A stretch of DNA of 64,000 bases from Paenibacillus swuensis (GTDB taxonomy: Bacteria; Bacillota; Bacilli; Paenibacillales; DY6). The notes beneath the pieces are model-generated. The model ran no database searches, had not been told where the DNA came from, and saw only the letters and a list, made by a program, of their open reading frames with translations. Position numbers and translations under genes: made by a program. Positions within the stretch are counted from its first letter, which is position 1. Every line of letters starts with the position of its first letter. Below, in pieces: positions 34,263-44,208 of the stretch. Location of the stretch: assembly GCF_001644605.1 (NCBI RefSeq), contig NZ_CP011388.1, forward strand, positions 140,001 to 204,000, written 5' to 3'.

Positions 34263-35069
34263 TTACACGGTTCGCAGAAATTCCTTTACAACCGCGGCCA
34301 ATTGTCTCGGCGTCTCCAGCATACTCATATGACCGGCGCTTTCCAGCCGTGCTTGGGTAATATGATTACCTGTGGAAGAGAACGTCTTTTCCGGCGGAAT
34401 GACCCCGTCTTCCCCTCCGGCAACAAGCAAGACGCGTAAATTCGTATCGGCGATCACCGCTGTTCGATCCGGACGGTCACGCATGCCTTCAGCCGCCGCG
34501 GCTGCCGCATGGGGTTCTGTGCCTAGGCCGATATTCTTCACGGTATCCACCGCATCCAATCCGGATTGTCGATGAGAAGGAGCAAAAAGCTTCGGTGCCA
34601 ACCCGTCCATAAATACTTCCAGGCCTTGCTCACGAATGGTGGAAATGGCCTTGCCTCTGCCGGCTTTCCCCTCAGGCGTATCCGGATAACCCGTGGAATG
34701 AATCAAACCGAAACTCTTTAACGAATCGGAATGGGTTTCAGCAAAGGCCAAAGTAATATAACCGCCCAAGGAATGCCCTAATAAATGAACCTTATTTAGT
34801 TCAAGCTCCTCCAGCAGTAACCGGATATCCTCAGCCATAATTTCCATCGAATAAGCCCCTTGAGGTGCAGAGGAATTTCCATGACCCCTTAAATCCGGAG
34901 CGATTACCCTGTAATCTTCACTAATCATAGGAATGAACTTTTCCCAATATGCCGAGCTGCCGCAGTACCCGTGTAACAATACGACCGGGGCTTGCTCCGC
35001 AGTTGCCGAACCCTCATCCAGATAACTCATTTCCAAGCCATTGCTTAGCTTAATCTTATGCTGTGCCAT
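34263..35069 (-). CDS. Alpha/beta-hydrolase fold protein
   Basis: 268 residues. L-L-H-G-Y-C-G-S-S near 32 (oxyanion hole), P-D-L-R-G-H-G near 60, G-H-S-L-G-G near 98 (nucleophile Ser), V-A-G-G-E-D-G-V-I-P (acid) and S-A-G-H-M-S-M-L-E near 247 (catalytic His) are all present. Related to esterases and haloperoxidase-like enzymes; the substrate is not apparent. Two in-frame ATGs exist (35075 and 35069); GGAGG is 9 bases from the second. Confidence 0.85.
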   Translation of the reverse strand: MAQHKIKLSNGLEMSYLDEGSATAEQAPVVLLHGYCGSSAYWEKFIPMISEDYRVIAPDLRGHGNSSAPQGAYSMEIMAEDIRLLLEELELNKVHLLGHSLGGYITLAFAETHSDSLKSFGLIHSTGYPDTPEGKAGRGKAISTIREQGLEVFMDGLAPKLFAPSHRQSGLDAVDTVKNIGLGTEPHAAAAAAEGMRDRPDRTAVIADTNLRVLLVAGGEDGVIPPEKTFSSTGNHITQARLESAGHMSMLETPRQLAAVVKEFLRTV

Positions 35070-35208
35070 ATTCATAGTCCTCCCCGATTCATCGAATTAA
35101 CATCGTCCACATTCACATTCTACTACCATTACCCCAATTCTCGATTTCTATATCAAAAGCATAAGCATATTATCCAATGTGATTGAGAATTCGAGTTATT
35201 AAGGTGAA

Positions 35209-35240
35209 AGACGACAAATTTCCCGGGAAATTTGTCGTCT
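35209..35240. terminator. Perfect 32-bp palindrome, probable recQ terminator
   Basis: AGACGACAAATTTCCC and its exact complement meet without a loop, centred on CCC|GGG. It lies 9 bases after the recQ stop. Following T-runs are short, so it may act as a terminator or stabiliser. Confidence 0.6.
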
Positions 35241-35248
35241 CTTGTACT

Positions 35249-37030
35249 CTATTTGCTTGCCAGTGCGTAACTAGCAATAAACTCCATAAACGGTATGCCG
35301 TACTTATTAAACTTGGCTTCCCCTACACCCTTAATTCGCATCATGGATTGTTCATCCGTCGGCATTTGTTCGGCCATTTCCCGTAATGCGGTATCCTGAA
35401 AAATAATAAAAGGAGGTACCTTGGCCTTTTCGGACATTTCCTTACGTAACCGACGCAGCTCTTCAAACAGCTCACGATTCGGTTCCGCGTGCTGAGCGGA
35501 AGTCACCTTCACCGCTCTGCGGCTAACCTGCTCCCGTCCGGCAAGCACTTCAGCGGCGCGTTGTGTCAGCTTGACGACCGGATATTGCCCGCCATCCATA
35601 ATCAGATAGCCTTCGGCTGCTAAATAGTTAATCATGGCTGAAATCTCTTTCTCCGGTAATCTGCTGAATAAACCGTAAGTCGGCAACTCATCAAACCGAA
35701 GTTCAAGTATCCGTTTATCCCTGGAGCCCTTTAGTACCTTCGCCACCAACGATACGCCAAACCGTTCCCGCATCCGTCGTATACATGAGAAGATTTTCTG
35801 AGCCTCTTCGGTCATGTCCGTCATCTTGGTCTCGTCGGTACAATTGCTGCACTTGCTGCATGTGTCATCATTCTCTTCCCCGAAATAACGAACGATATAA
35901 TTCTGCAGGCATCTGCCTGTATGGCAATAATCCACCATAGATTTAAGCTTCTTATACTCCATAGCCTTTCGTTCATCCGAAAGCTCACCCTGCTCAATCA
36001 AGAACTTCTGCAGCTGCGTATCTTGTGACGAGTACAGCAGGATGCATTCACTTTCTTCCCCGTCTCGACCTGCGCGGCCCGCTTCCTGATAATAGGCTTC
36101 CATGTTCTTAGGCATATTATGATGAATAACGAATCTCACGTTGGATTTATCAATCCCCATACCAAACGCATTGGTGGCCACCATGACCCGAATATCATCA
36201 AACAGGAAGCGCTCTTGCATCGCGCATCGCTCCGATTCATCAAGACCAGCGTGATATTTACCGGCTGAAATCCCTTTACGGTTCAGAAAGGTGTGAAGGT
36301 CATCCACCTCTTTACGGGTTGCCGCATAAATAATTCCTGATGCCTCAGGATGTTCGCTTAAATATCGGGTAATGAAGTCCCGACGGTCCGCTCCTTTAAT
36401 AACGGAGAAGGATAAGTTTTCGCGACTGAAACCATTAACAAAGACGTTATGATCTTTCAGCGATAATGCCTCAGCGATGTCCTGAATAACCTCCGGTGTA
36501 GCCGTAGCCGTAAACGCGGCCACCACCGGCCGCTCTTCAAACTTGCGAATGAAAGATACGATGTTCAGATAACTTGGTCTGAAATCATGGCCCCACTGAG
36601 AGATACAATGCGCTTCATCAATAGCGATAAGGGGAACATACATCGATTCCATCAAATAACTAAAGCTGCCTGTATCCAGCCTCTCCGGGGCGATATAAAG
36701 CAATTTGTAGGCTCCGTTCGCAGCCTTGCGAAGTCGATCATTCGTTTCGGCGCTGCTCAAGGAGCTGTTAATATACGCAGACGGAATGCCCATACTCTCC
36801 AGCGCGTCCACTTGATCCTTCATCAGTGAAATTAAGGGAGAGATGACTAACGTGGTTCCTTCTGATAATAATGCGGGAATCTGGTAACAGATGGATTTCC
36901 CGCCTCCGGTAGGCAACACGCCCAGTGTATCTTGTTTCCGTATCAAGTTTTCTATAATCGGTTCCTGCCCCTTACGAAAGGAAGGATATCCGTAAAATCG
37001 TTGTAGCAGCCTGACGGCTCCTTGCAGCAT
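35249..37030 (-). CDS. recQ: ATP-dependent DNA helicase RecQ
   Basis: 593 residues. Walker A T-G-G-G-K-S at 41-46, D-E-A-H at 138-141, the aromatic-rich H-C-I-S-Q-W-G-H-D-F-R-P loop, C-terminal helicase motifs with Q-E-A-G-R-A-G-R-D, a zinc site (C-L-Q-N-Y, C-S-K-C-S-N-C), winged helix and HRDC domain (about 510-590). It unwinds DNA in recombination and fork restart. The frame is open back to 37099, but AGAGGTGA precedes the ATG at 37030, which starts at the family N-terminus. Confidence 0.95.
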   Translation of the reverse strand: MLQGAVRLLQRFYGYPSFRKGQEPIIENLIRKQDTLGVLPTGGGKSICYQIPALLSEGTTLVISPLISLMKDQVDALESMGIPSAYINSSLSSAETNDRLRKAANGAYKLLYIAPERLDTGSFSYLMESMYVPLIAIDEAHCISQWGHDFRPSYLNIVSFIRKFEERPVVAAFTATATPEVIQDIAEALSLKDHNVFVNGFSRENLSFSVIKGADRRDFITRYLSEHPEASGIIYAATRKEVDDLHTFLNRKGISAGKYHAGLDESERCAMQERFLFDDIRVMVATNAFGMGIDKSNVRFVIHHNMPKNMEAYYQEAGRAGRDGEESECILLYSSQDTQLQKFLIEQGELSDERKAMEYKKLKSMVDYCHTGRCLQNYIVRYFGEENDDTCSKCSNCTDETKMTDMTEEAQKIFSCIRRMRERFGVSLVAKVLKGSRDKRILELRFDELPTYGLFSRLPEKEISAMINYLAAEGYLIMDGGQYPVVKLTQRAAEVLAGREQVSRRAVKVTSAQHAEPNRELFEELRRLRKEMSEKAKVPPFIIFQDTALREMAEQMPTDEQSMMRIKGVGEAKFNKYGIPFMEFIASYALASK

Positions 37031-37198
37031 GTTCTTCACCTCTGTACGCGGACCGTGTCCATCTATAAATCTACGAATTGTATACTTTAATAGTACCATT
37101 CCAACGGGTTGAAGTCACGGCATCGAAGCGCGTCCCTCTTATGTATGTTTTGGGATTCAAAGGAAACATTAAAGGGGTTCATTCAGGAGGTGCTAATA

Positions 37199-37417
37199 TT
37201 GGTTGATAATGTGGATACACCCGAGGAGCAACCTGTCCTCACGCCGACTCCAATCTATAGATGCAAAGATCCGGCTTGCAAAGCTTGGGTCAGGGAAGAG
37301 TATCTTCCCGCCGACCAGAAGTGTCCGATGTGCAAAGGACCGATGTCCAGAAGTATGAAGCATTTGCCTGCGTTGACAAAGGGGAAGAAAAAGCGCGCAG
37401 GGAAGGGAAAAGGCTAA
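37199..37417 (+). CDS. YdjO-family cold-inducible small zinc-finger protein
   Basis: 72 residues. C-K-D-P-A-C-K-A-W-V-R-E-E and K-C-P-M-C-K-G-P-M-S, followed by L-P-A-L and a Lys/Arg-rich tail, match Bacillus YdjO, a small cold-shock-associated protein with a probable zinc-binding site. The start is TTG (37199), 8 bases after AGGAGGTG; an in-frame ATG at 37109 precedes this site. It is divergent from recQ and ends before a terminator shared with mglC. Confidence 0.82.
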   Translation: MVDNVDTPEEQPVLTPTPIYRCKDPACKAWVREEYLPADQKCPMCKGPMSRSMKHLPALTKGKKKRAGKGKG

Positions 37418-37468
37418 TGCGGTTCGCTAGCGCAGGCGCACGGATGCGAAGGTTCCAATCGCAGGAAA

Positions 37469-37490
37469 AAAACCGCCAATTGGCGGTTTT
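37469..37490. terminator. Bidirectional terminator of ydjO and mglC
   Basis: A perfect 22-bp palindrome with AAAACCGCCAA arms, flanked by A's on the left and T's on the right. Confidence 0.8.
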
Positions 37491-37501
37491 CTTAGCAACA
37501 T

Positions 37502-38518
37502 TTATTTCTTTGCTAGATATTTACGAATATCGAAGGCTACCGCGGCGACAATGATCAAACCTTTGATGATCAACTGCCAGTAAGGGCTGACACCGATGAA
37601 CGTTAGTCCGAAGTTGATAACACCGAAGATCATAACCCCCGCCACAACTCCCGGAACGGTTCCGATTCCGCCAGCCGTGGAGACGCCGCCGACTACGCAA
37701 GCGGCAATCGCATCCAGCTCATACATGTTACCGTAATTGTTCGTAGCTCCGCCGGTTCTGGCGGCTTCCAACACGCCCGCCAGACCATATAACGCGCCGG
37801 CAATGGAGTAAATGTAAATCAGGTTCCGGCTTACGTTGATTCCGGATACGGTAGCGGCTTGCTCATTTCCGCCAATGGCATACATGTTCTTGCCTAAGCG
37901 AGTTTTGTTGAAGATAACCCATACGATCAGGGCCACGACAATCGCGATGATGACAACATAAGGAATGGAATAAGGTCCATTGGGACCAAAAAACCCTGTC
38001 CCTAAGTTGGTAAAGTCGCCCCTCAAGCTTCCGATGGGCTGCGAGTTATTCGGCTCCATGTCGAAGTACAAGGAGTTGGCTCCGTAAACGATAACCATCG
38101 TACCCAAGGTAGCGATAAACGGCGGAACACGCAGCTTTGCGACAATCAAACCGTTTACTAAACCAACAATTAAACCGGCCAATATCGCCAAAATAATAGG
38201 AACAAACAAATTCTGTTCCGATAGATTCGGGAAAAACTTGCGCGGATAGTCCGACATCTGCAGCATGGATGCCGAGATGACCGCTGACAATCCCACAATC
38301 CGTCCGGAAGACAAATCGGTTCCGCCGGTAATCAGGATAAACGCGGCGCCTAATGCAATAATGACACGCGTGGAATTTTGAAGAATAATTTCACGAAAAA
38401 TTTCTACCGACAAGAACGTCGGATCGGATATTCCGATGCCTGCGATGAGGATAAGAAGTACGAAGAAAATGGCATATTTCATCAAGAAACTGCTAATGTT
38501 TTGTCTGGTGATATTCAT
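37502..38518 (-). CDS. mglC: Galactose/methyl-galactoside ABC transporter permease
   Basis: 338 residues, about ten membrane segments, of the branched-chain/ribose (BPD_transp_2) type: G-A-A-F-I-L-I-T-G-G-T-D-L-S-S-G near 57 and Y-A-I-G-G-N-E-Q-A-A-x-x-S-G-I near 215. It forms the membrane channel for the sugar importer with MglA and MglB. GGGAGGG is 8 bases before the ATG; 19 bases follow mglA. Last gene of the six-gene cluster. Confidence 0.93.
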   Translation of the reverse strand: MNITRQNISSFLMKYAIFFVLLILIAGIGISDPTFLSVEIFREIILQNSTRVIIALGAAFILITGGTDLSSGRIVGLSAVISASMLQMSDYPRKFFPNLSEQNLFVPIILAILAGLIVGLVNGLIVAKLRVPPFIATLGTMVIVYGANSLYFDMEPNNSQPIGSLRGDFTNLGTGFFGPNGPYSIPYVVIIAIVVALIVWVIFNKTRLGKNMYAIGGNEQAATVSGINVSRNLIYIYSIAGALYGLAGVLEAARTGGATNNYGNMYELDAIAACVVGGVSTAGGIGTVPGVVAGVMIFGVINFGLTFIGVSPYWQLIIKGLIIVAAVAFDIRKYLAKK

Positions 38519-38537
38519 GTTGGTTTCCCTCCCCTAA

Positions 38538-40049
38538 TTAAGTCATGTACTTGGTGGCTAGTCGCATTACTTCTTGTTCCGTTGCCGAAGCCCCGTCCAC
38601 AAAGCCCGATACGCGGCCTTCGCACATGACCATGACCCGATCCGACATGCCGAGCAGCTCGGGCATTTCAGAGGAAATCATGATGATACTTTTACCCTGC
38701 TTCGCGAGATCCGCAATAATCGAGTAAATTTCGTACTTAGCGCCTACGTCGATGCCCCGGGTCGGCTCATCCAGTAACAGAATATCCGGATTCGTCAGCA
38801 GCCATCGGGACAGCAGCACTTTCTGCTGATTACCGCCGGACAAGTTACGAATCAGCTCGTGCACGCTTGGCGTCTTCACACGAAGCTTCTCGACACTGGC
38901 TTTGATGACATTCTTGTATTTGTTACGGTTGAGCAATCCTAGTGGTGAAATATATTCACCGATGTTGGCAATCAACGCGTTCTCTTCAATCGATAAGACC
39001 GGGAAAATCCCTGTAACCCGGCGTTCTTCCGTCAACAGCGCCATCCTGTGTTTCTTGGCATCCACCGGCGACTTGATCTTCACCGGCTTGCCGTTCAATT
39101 CAATCGTGCCTTCCGTCATCGCGCGGAGCCCGAACAGCGCCTCGATGACCTCAGTCCGCTGAGCGCCTACAAGACCGCCGATACCCAGAATTTCACCTTT
39201 TTTCAATTCGAACGACACATTCTTGAAGGAAAGAGGATTAGGCGACGTCATATTCTCCACCTTCAACAACGTTTCTCCCGGCACATTCGTGCGGTCCGGA
39301 TATCGGGAGCTGAGGTCGCGGCCGACCATCTTCTGAATAATGGTATCTGTGGTCAGCTCCGATGCCGCCCAAGTTCCGATATATTTACCGTCACGCATAA
39401 TCGTTACATCATCCGAAATACGAAGAATTTCTTCCATCTTGTGAGAAATGTAGATGATAGAGCATCCGCGTCTGCGAAGTTCATTAATTATTTTAAACAA
39501 CTGCTCCACTTCATTGCCGGTCAGTGAAGAAGTCGGTTCATCCATAACGATAACTTTCGATTTAAAGGAAACGGCTTTGGCAATTTCAATGGACTGAACC
39601 ATCGATACAGACATGGAGCCGACCAGCGTATGCGGGTTGATATCCATATCCAGCTCTTTAAACAGAGCTACCGAGTCTTTATACATTTGGGCATGATCGA
39701 TAAAGCGGAATGGCCAGATGCCTTTCTCAGGAAAGCGGCCAAGCCATAAGTTCTCCATCACATTGCGGTGAGGGACAGGATGCAATTCTTGGTGAATCAT
39801 GGATACACCGTGCTTTAAAGCATCTTTGGAACTGTTAATTTCAACTTTCTCCCCGTTGATGATGATTTCTCCGCCATCCGGTTTGTACAGACCGAATAAG
39901 CATTTCATTAAGGTGGATTTACCCGCGCCGTTCTCTCCCATCAGGGCATGAACGGAGCCCGGACGGATCTTGACGGTTACGTCATCCAGCGCTTTAACGC
40001 CGGGAAATTCTTTGGAAATATGATTTAATTCAAGCAAAAATTCAGACAT
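38538..40049 (-). CDS. mglA: Galactose/methyl-galactoside ABC transporter ATP-binding protein
   Basis: 503 residues with two fused ABC domains. The first has Walker A G-E-N-G-A-G-K-S-T near 38-46 and Walker B V-I-V-M-D-E-P-T-S-S-L near 165. The second keeps the signature L-S-G-G-N-Q-Q-K-V and L-L-D-E-P-T-R-G-I, while its P-loop is degenerate (G-L-V-G-A-Q-R-T-E), as usual for RbsA/MglA. It powers uptake with MglBC. AAGGAGG precedes the ATG. A GC-rich hairpin separates it from mglB. Confidence 0.94.
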   Translation of the reverse strand: MSEFLLELNHISKEFPGVKALDDVTVKIRPGSVHALMGENGAGKSTLMKCLFGLYKPDGGEIIINGEKVEINSSKDALKHGVSMIHQELHPVPHRNVMENLWLGRFPEKGIWPFRFIDHAQMYKDSVALFKELDMDINPHTLVGSMSVSMVQSIEIAKAVSFKSKVIVMDEPTSSLTGNEVEQLFKIINELRRRGCSIIYISHKMEEILRISDDVTIMRDGKYIGTWAASELTTDTIIQKMVGRDLSSRYPDRTNVPGETLLKVENMTSPNPLSFKNVSFELKKGEILGIGGLVGAQRTEVIEALFGLRAMTEGTIELNGKPVKIKSPVDAKKHRMALLTEERRVTGIFPVLSIEENALIANIGEYISPLGLLNRNKYKNVIKASVEKLRVKTPSVHELIRNLSGGNQQKVLLSRWLLTNPDILLLDEPTRGIDVGAKYEIYSIIADLAKQGKSIIMISSEMPELLGMSDRVMVMCEGRVSGFVDGASATEQEVMRLATKYMT

Positions 40050-40137
40050 GGTTTGTTCGCCTCCTTATGCCACAAGTGCTTTTACAGTAAATACGCGATC
40101 TCTACCCGTTCTCCGATGCTATCTATACATAACAAAA

Positions 40138-40170
40138 CAGGGGGGCCGGCGCAAGCCTGTTGCCCCCCTG
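40138..40170 (-). terminator. Intercistronic hairpin/attenuator between mglB and mglA
   Basis: CAGGGGGGC (40138-40146) pairs with GCCCCCCTG (40162-40170); on the minus strand it is followed by TTTTGTTATG. A partial terminator here would lower expression of mglAC relative to mglB. Confidence 0.7.
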
Positions 40171-40192
40171 CCTATGTTTATTTCTTTAAACT

Positions 40193-41257
40193 TTATTGTG
40201 CTTCAGCAATGTTGTCTTTCGTGATGGCTTTGTAGTTAATCCAAACATATTTACCGTCTGTGATGTCATAGCCTGTGTTCTCTTTGGAAGGGGTTTCGCC
40301 TTTAGCCAATACCGCTGCCAGTGCTGTTGTTGCCGCACCTTGGTTCTTCGCATCGTTCAAAACGGTTCCAAGCAAGGTTCCGTCTTGCAGCGCTTGCAGA
40401 GCCGGAGCCGTAGCGTCAACGCCAACAACCGGCATGTATTTGTTATCTTTGAAGTATCCTTTAGCTTTCAAAGCTTCGATTGCGCCCAGAGCCATGTCAT
40501 CGTTGTTCGTAATGACGACTTCAATTTTGTCGCCGTGTGCGGCAAGGAATGAAGCCATTTTGTCTTGAGCTTTAACGCGGTCCCACATCGCTGTATCTTC
40601 AGCAAGCTTCTCTACTTTCATGCCCGCATCTGTGATAGCCTGAATGGAGAACTGTGTGCGAAGTTCCGCATCTTGGTGTCCCGGCTCGCCTTGCAGCATC
40701 ACGTATTGAACGACGCCGTCTTTATTCTTATCCGCTTCCGGATGTGCTTTAAAGTAATCTACAACCAGCTGGCCTTCCATCGTACCGGACTGCTCCGCTT
40801 TGGCGCCGACATAGTAAACTTTATCCCATTTCTTCATGTCGTCCGCCATAGGCTCGCGGTTCAGGAATACGACAGGGATGTTCGCCGCTTTCGCTTTGTC
40901 GATAATAACGCCCGCCGCTGTGCGGTCAACCGGGTTTACGGCAATCGCTTTGTACTTCTTCGTAATAAACAAGTCTACTTTATTGTTCTGCTCCGGTTGG
41001 GAGTTCTGGCTGTCTACGATGTCCATCTCTGCTTTGTCTTTAGCCGCATCCGCAATCGCCGCGCGAACGCCGGACATAAAGGTGTCGTCAAACTTGTAAA
41101 TGGCTACCCCGATTTTCGGCTTGTCGCCTCCGCCGTTGTCAGCACCCGCGTTACCGCCGTTGCCTGCTTCTCCATTATTGTTAGAAGCGTTCGAGCATCC
41201 TGCTGCCAATACCATGGTTGCCGCTAGAAGTGCTAGTAAAGTTTTTTTCTTTGTCAT
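40193..41257 (-). CDS. mglB: Galactose/glucose-binding lipoprotein MglB
   Basis: About 354 residues. Lipobox L-A-A-G-C (Cys near 21), an Asn/Gly linker, then a periplasmic-binding type-I fold opening K-I-G-V-A-I-Y-K-F-D-D-T-F-M, very close to enteric MglB. It ends I-T-K-D-N. It delivers sugar to MglAC. The frame is open back to 41323, but GGAGG is 8 bases before the ATG at 41257 and the signal peptide begins there. The 137 bases before it are AT-rich, with no confident promoter or cre site. Confidence 0.92.
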   Translation of the reverse strand: MTKKKTLLALLAATMVLAAGCSNASNNNGEAGNGGNAGADNGGGDKPKIGVAIYKFDDTFMSGVRAAIADAAKDKAEMDIVDSQNSQPEQNNKVDLFITKKYKAIAVNPVDRTAAGVIIDKAKAANIPVVFLNREPMADDMKKWDKVYYVGAKAEQSGTMEGQLVVDYFKAHPEADKNKDGVVQYVMLQGEPGHQDAELRTQFSIQAITDAGMKVEKLAEDTAMWDRVKAQDKMASFLAAHGDKIEVVITNNDDMALGAIEALKAKGYFKDNKYMPVVGVDATAPALQALQDGTLLGTVLNDAKNQGAATTALAAVLAKGETPSKENTGYDITDGKYVWINYKAITKDNIAEAQ

Positions 41258-41394
41258 GACCCTGACCTCCAAATGAATGATGTCTCTCTCTTGCTTCCTC
41301 ATTATCACGGATTTGGAGAACAAACGACATGCAATATCCTCATATGTTCTATCGAAATTCTAATGTATTTATCATTTTTATATAATTTTTTTGT

Positions 41395-42402
41395 TTATCG
41401 TACAAAAGGGAACAGAAGTTTCTGGTTATCAGACCAGAACATATTCTCTTGATCAATCACTTTCGTTTCCGTATTAAACCGCTTCGGAATGGTCTTCCCG
41501 TCGAGCACTTCAACCGCGCTCTTGACGCCCAGATATCCGATATTGAACGGATTGAGGATAATACTTGCATGGATGGTGCCTTCCTGCATGAGTTCTATAT
41601 CCTCTTGGGTGGTATCAAACGTAACAATCTTCGTTACGCCGCTGAGTCCCATATCTACAATAGCTTGAGCGACACCTACAGACGAAACCGCATTTAACGC
41701 CAGCACCCCGTCAATCCCTCCGTGAATCACAATCGCCTTGCGTGTGAGCTCATCGCATAAATTAGGATTCGTATAACAATACTGCTTGGTTACCAATGTA
41801 ATCTCGGGATGCCGCGCAAGCTCATCCAGCACGCCTTGTTCGCGCTGCTCTGCATTCTGTTGCCCTTGCTTGAAGCCCATGACGGCAACCTTGCCCTTAT
41901 TTCCGACTAGCTGAGCGAGCTTGGCACCCGCCTTCCTTCCGGCCTCGTAATTATCAATACCAATAAAACCCCGCACTCTGGGGGATTCAAGCTCGGTATC
42001 GATGGCAATGACAGTCTGCCCGTCCGATACCATCGAATCGACCGCCTCTGACATAGCCTTGCCGTCATTCGCCGCAATGACGAAGGCTTCCGCTCCCTCT
42101 TTCACATAGGCTCTGAGCGACTTCACCTGGTCGTCAATATTCTCCTCATCCCGAGGCCCGCTGATCCGCAGGTCGACATTAAATTCTTTGGCCGCTTCCT
42201 CCGCGCCCATTCGGGCTGTTCTCCAGAAGTCGGCGCTGTCCGAGCGAAGGATCAGGGCAATCTGCTTCTTCGGCTGGTCTGGCGTTAACTCCGGGCTCCT
42301 TGAACAGGAAGCAAGAATGAGGATCATGAACGTTAAACCAACATACATGCCGAACAGTATAAAGCCCATTTGGCTGTCTTTGTTCTTATTCTTGCAGCTC
42401 AT
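41395..42402 (-). CDS. Sugar-binding lipoprotein, probable sensor partner of the adjacent kinase
   Basis: 335 residues: signal anchor with lipobox L-I-L-A-S-C (Cys near 33), then a type-I periplasmic-binding fold (Peripla_BP_4) with I-A-L-I-L-R-S-D-S-A-D-F-W and V-I-A-I-D-T-E-L. Its start overlaps the stop of the kinase gene (ATGA), so it is translationally coupled to it, while mglB follows 137 bases later. This gene order suggests a three-component sensor in which this lipoprotein reports sugar to the kinase, as described for XylFII-LytS-type systems; a second transport receptor is the alternative. Confidence 0.85.
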   Translation of the reverse strand: MSCKNKNKDSQMGFILFGMYVGLTFMILILASCSRSPELTPDQPKKQIALILRSDSADFWRTARMGAEEAAKEFNVDLRISGPRDEENIDDQVKSLRAYVKEGAEAFVIAANDGKAMSEAVDSMVSDGQTVIAIDTELESPRVRGFIGIDNYEAGRKAGAKLAQLVGNKGKVAVMGFKQGQQNAEQREQGVLDELARHPEITLVTKQYCYTNPNLCDELTRKAIVIHGGIDGVLALNAVSSVGVAQAIVDMGLSGVTKIVTFDTTQEDIELMQEGTIHASIILNPFNIGYLGVKSAVEVLDGKTIPKRFNTETKVIDQENMFWSDNQKLLFPFVR

Positions 42403-44207
42403 GCCAGCCTCCCCTCCCCATCACTTATCATCGCAGGGATAACGATGCGCACGTCGGTTCCCTCTTCAAGTTCACTCGTAATGGTAATTCCATATCGGTT
42501 GCCGTAGTAGAGCTTGATACGCTGGTCGACGTTCTGCAGACCGACGCCGGAACCCTCGCCTTCCTGCTTCGCATTGGCCGATAGTAACGAAGAAAGCTTC
42601 TGCGGAGCGATGCCCAAGCCGTCGTCCCGGACATGAAAGACAATCTGTCCGTTCTCCAATGACGCCGTAATTTCAATCGCGCCTTCATCCGCCATCATTT
42701 CTATGCCGTGGTAGATCGCGTTCTCGACCAAAGGCTGCAGCAATAATTTCAGTGTGGAGTATGAAAGCACGTCCTCATCCGCCCGTATGACATAATTAAA
42801 TTTATGTTTGTAACGAAACTTTTGGATGACCAGATAATTGCGGATATGTTCCAGTTCTTCTTCAACGGTGATAATATGCTTGCCTTTACTGAGCGAAATC
42901 CGAAAAAACTTGGATAAGGCCGTAATCATCTGCACCACTTCCTCGCTCTTTCCGATACTGGCCATACGAACGACGGAATTCAGCGTGTTATACAGAAAAT
43001 GAGGGTGGATTTGCGATTGGAGCACATCCAGCTCGCTACGGCGCTTCGCTTCCTGCTCTTCAATCAGTTGCTCCTTCTGCTGACTGATCCGCCCTACCAT
43101 GATATTGAAACGGCGGGAAAGGCGGCCGACTTCATCGTCCCCCTTAACCTGCAGCTGAATGTCGAAATCCCCCTGCTCCACTTTGGCCATAGAACGCTCC
43201 AGTCTGCGGACCGGATTTGAAATCTTGGCAGACATGTAAGCGGAAATCAACAATACGAACAGGAGCACGACAGGCAGCATCCATACCATAAATCTTCCGA
43301 TTTCCCGTTTCGCGGTCACAATTTCATTCATATAAGAAACACCGACAATTTTCCAGCCGACCATATCCGTGGTTTGAATCGTAATCAGCCGGTCCTCGCC
43401 GGTGGACGTGTCCTTGTAAGTGCCGAAGGTGTATTTCAATGCCTGCTCCACATTCTCATATTTCAGTCCGCTGTAAATTAACTCTTGTTGCGGATGGTAA
43501 ACGATGTTTCCGGCGGATTTATCGATAATGTAGACATAGCCTTTTTGCCCCAAAGAAACTCTTCGGAACAGATCATCGATCGTCTTGAAATTAATATCCA
43601 TCACAAGCACGGCATCCACCCGCCCGCGTTCATCGGTAAACGAAATGCCTTTACTCATGGACACGACCCAGGTATAGCTGCCTTTGTATAAGTTTTGAAT
43701 ATGGGGCAAAGAAAACGAGAGGTGATTCGGACTCGCGAGCGCGGAGGTGAACCAGCTCTGACCTGTCAATCCGGAATTGGAGCGCATTGCCTGGTTCGGA
43801 TAATTGGCAATAGGCTGCCCTTCAGGAGTAAACAAGCCGACAGACACAAGGTCCTCCCTTGTGCTCAGAATCGTTTCCAGGTGTTCTCTGAGCGATGCTG
43901 TAGGCACTCCTTTATTGAGCAATATCTGATCATCCGCCATTTCGAACGTCTGGGCCATGCCCCGCAAATAAATATCCAGGTTGTAGTTGACCTGTTCCAC
44001 GATTTGTTGATTGTTCAGAAAGGTGTTGTTCTCCGCCGTTTGCGAAAACTTCGTGTACAGGATCCCGCTGACCGCCGCCATGACCACGATTGTAATGATC
44101 ATGATGGAAGCCGCGATCGTAAATTGGATGCCCGTTACCCGAAACGTATCCGCCAGAAACGAACGCACCGTTTGAAGTCCCTTGGCCGCCGTAGCCTTTA
44201 GTTTCAC
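42399..44207 (-). CDS. YesM-type sensor histidine kinase
   Basis: 602 residues. Membrane segments about 28-50 and 310-330 flank an external dCache-like domain; HAMP follows (about 330-385, I-S-N-P-V-R-R-L-E), then the His_kinase domain with Q-I-H-P-H-F-L-Y-N-T-L-N (His near 395) and HATPase (Q-P-L-V-E-N-A-I-Y-H-G). The start is GTG, one base after the regulator stop. Works with the upstream AraC-type regulator and the downstream lipoprotein to control sugar uptake. Confidence 0.9.
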   Translation of the reverse strand: MKLKATAAKGLQTVRSFLADTFRVTGIQFTIAASIMIITIVVMAAVSGILYTKFSQTAENNTFLNNQQIVEQVNYNLDIYLRGMAQTFEMADDQILLNKGVPTASLREHLETILSTREDLVSVGLFTPEGQPIANYPNQAMRSNSGLTGQSWFTSALASPNHLSFSLPHIQNLYKGSYTWVVSMSKGISFTDERGRVDAVLVMDINFKTIDDLFRRVSLGQKGYVYIIDKSAGNIVYHPQQELIYSGLKYENVEQALKYTFGTYKDTSTGEDRLITIQTTDMVGWKIVGVSYMNEIVTAKREIGRFMVWMLPVVLLFVLLISAYMSAKISNPVRRLERSMAKVEQGDFDIQLQVKGDDEVGRLSRRFNIMVGRISQQKEQLIEEQEAKRRSELDVLQSQIHPHFLYNTLNSVVRMASIGKSEEVVQMITALSKFFRISLSKGKHIITVEEELEHIRNYLVIQKFRYKHKFNYVIRADEDVLSYSTLKLLLQPLVENAIYHGIEMMADEGAIEITASLENGQIVFHVRDDGLGIAPQKLSSLLSANAKQEGEGSGVGLQNVDQRIKLYYGNRYGITITSELEEGTDVRIVIPAMISDGEGRLA

Positions 44208-44208
44208 A

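Noticed and set aside
41258-41394. cre site or promoter before mglB
   Set aside because: Several TATA-like stretches exist but none has a paired -35, and no cre-like sequence was found.
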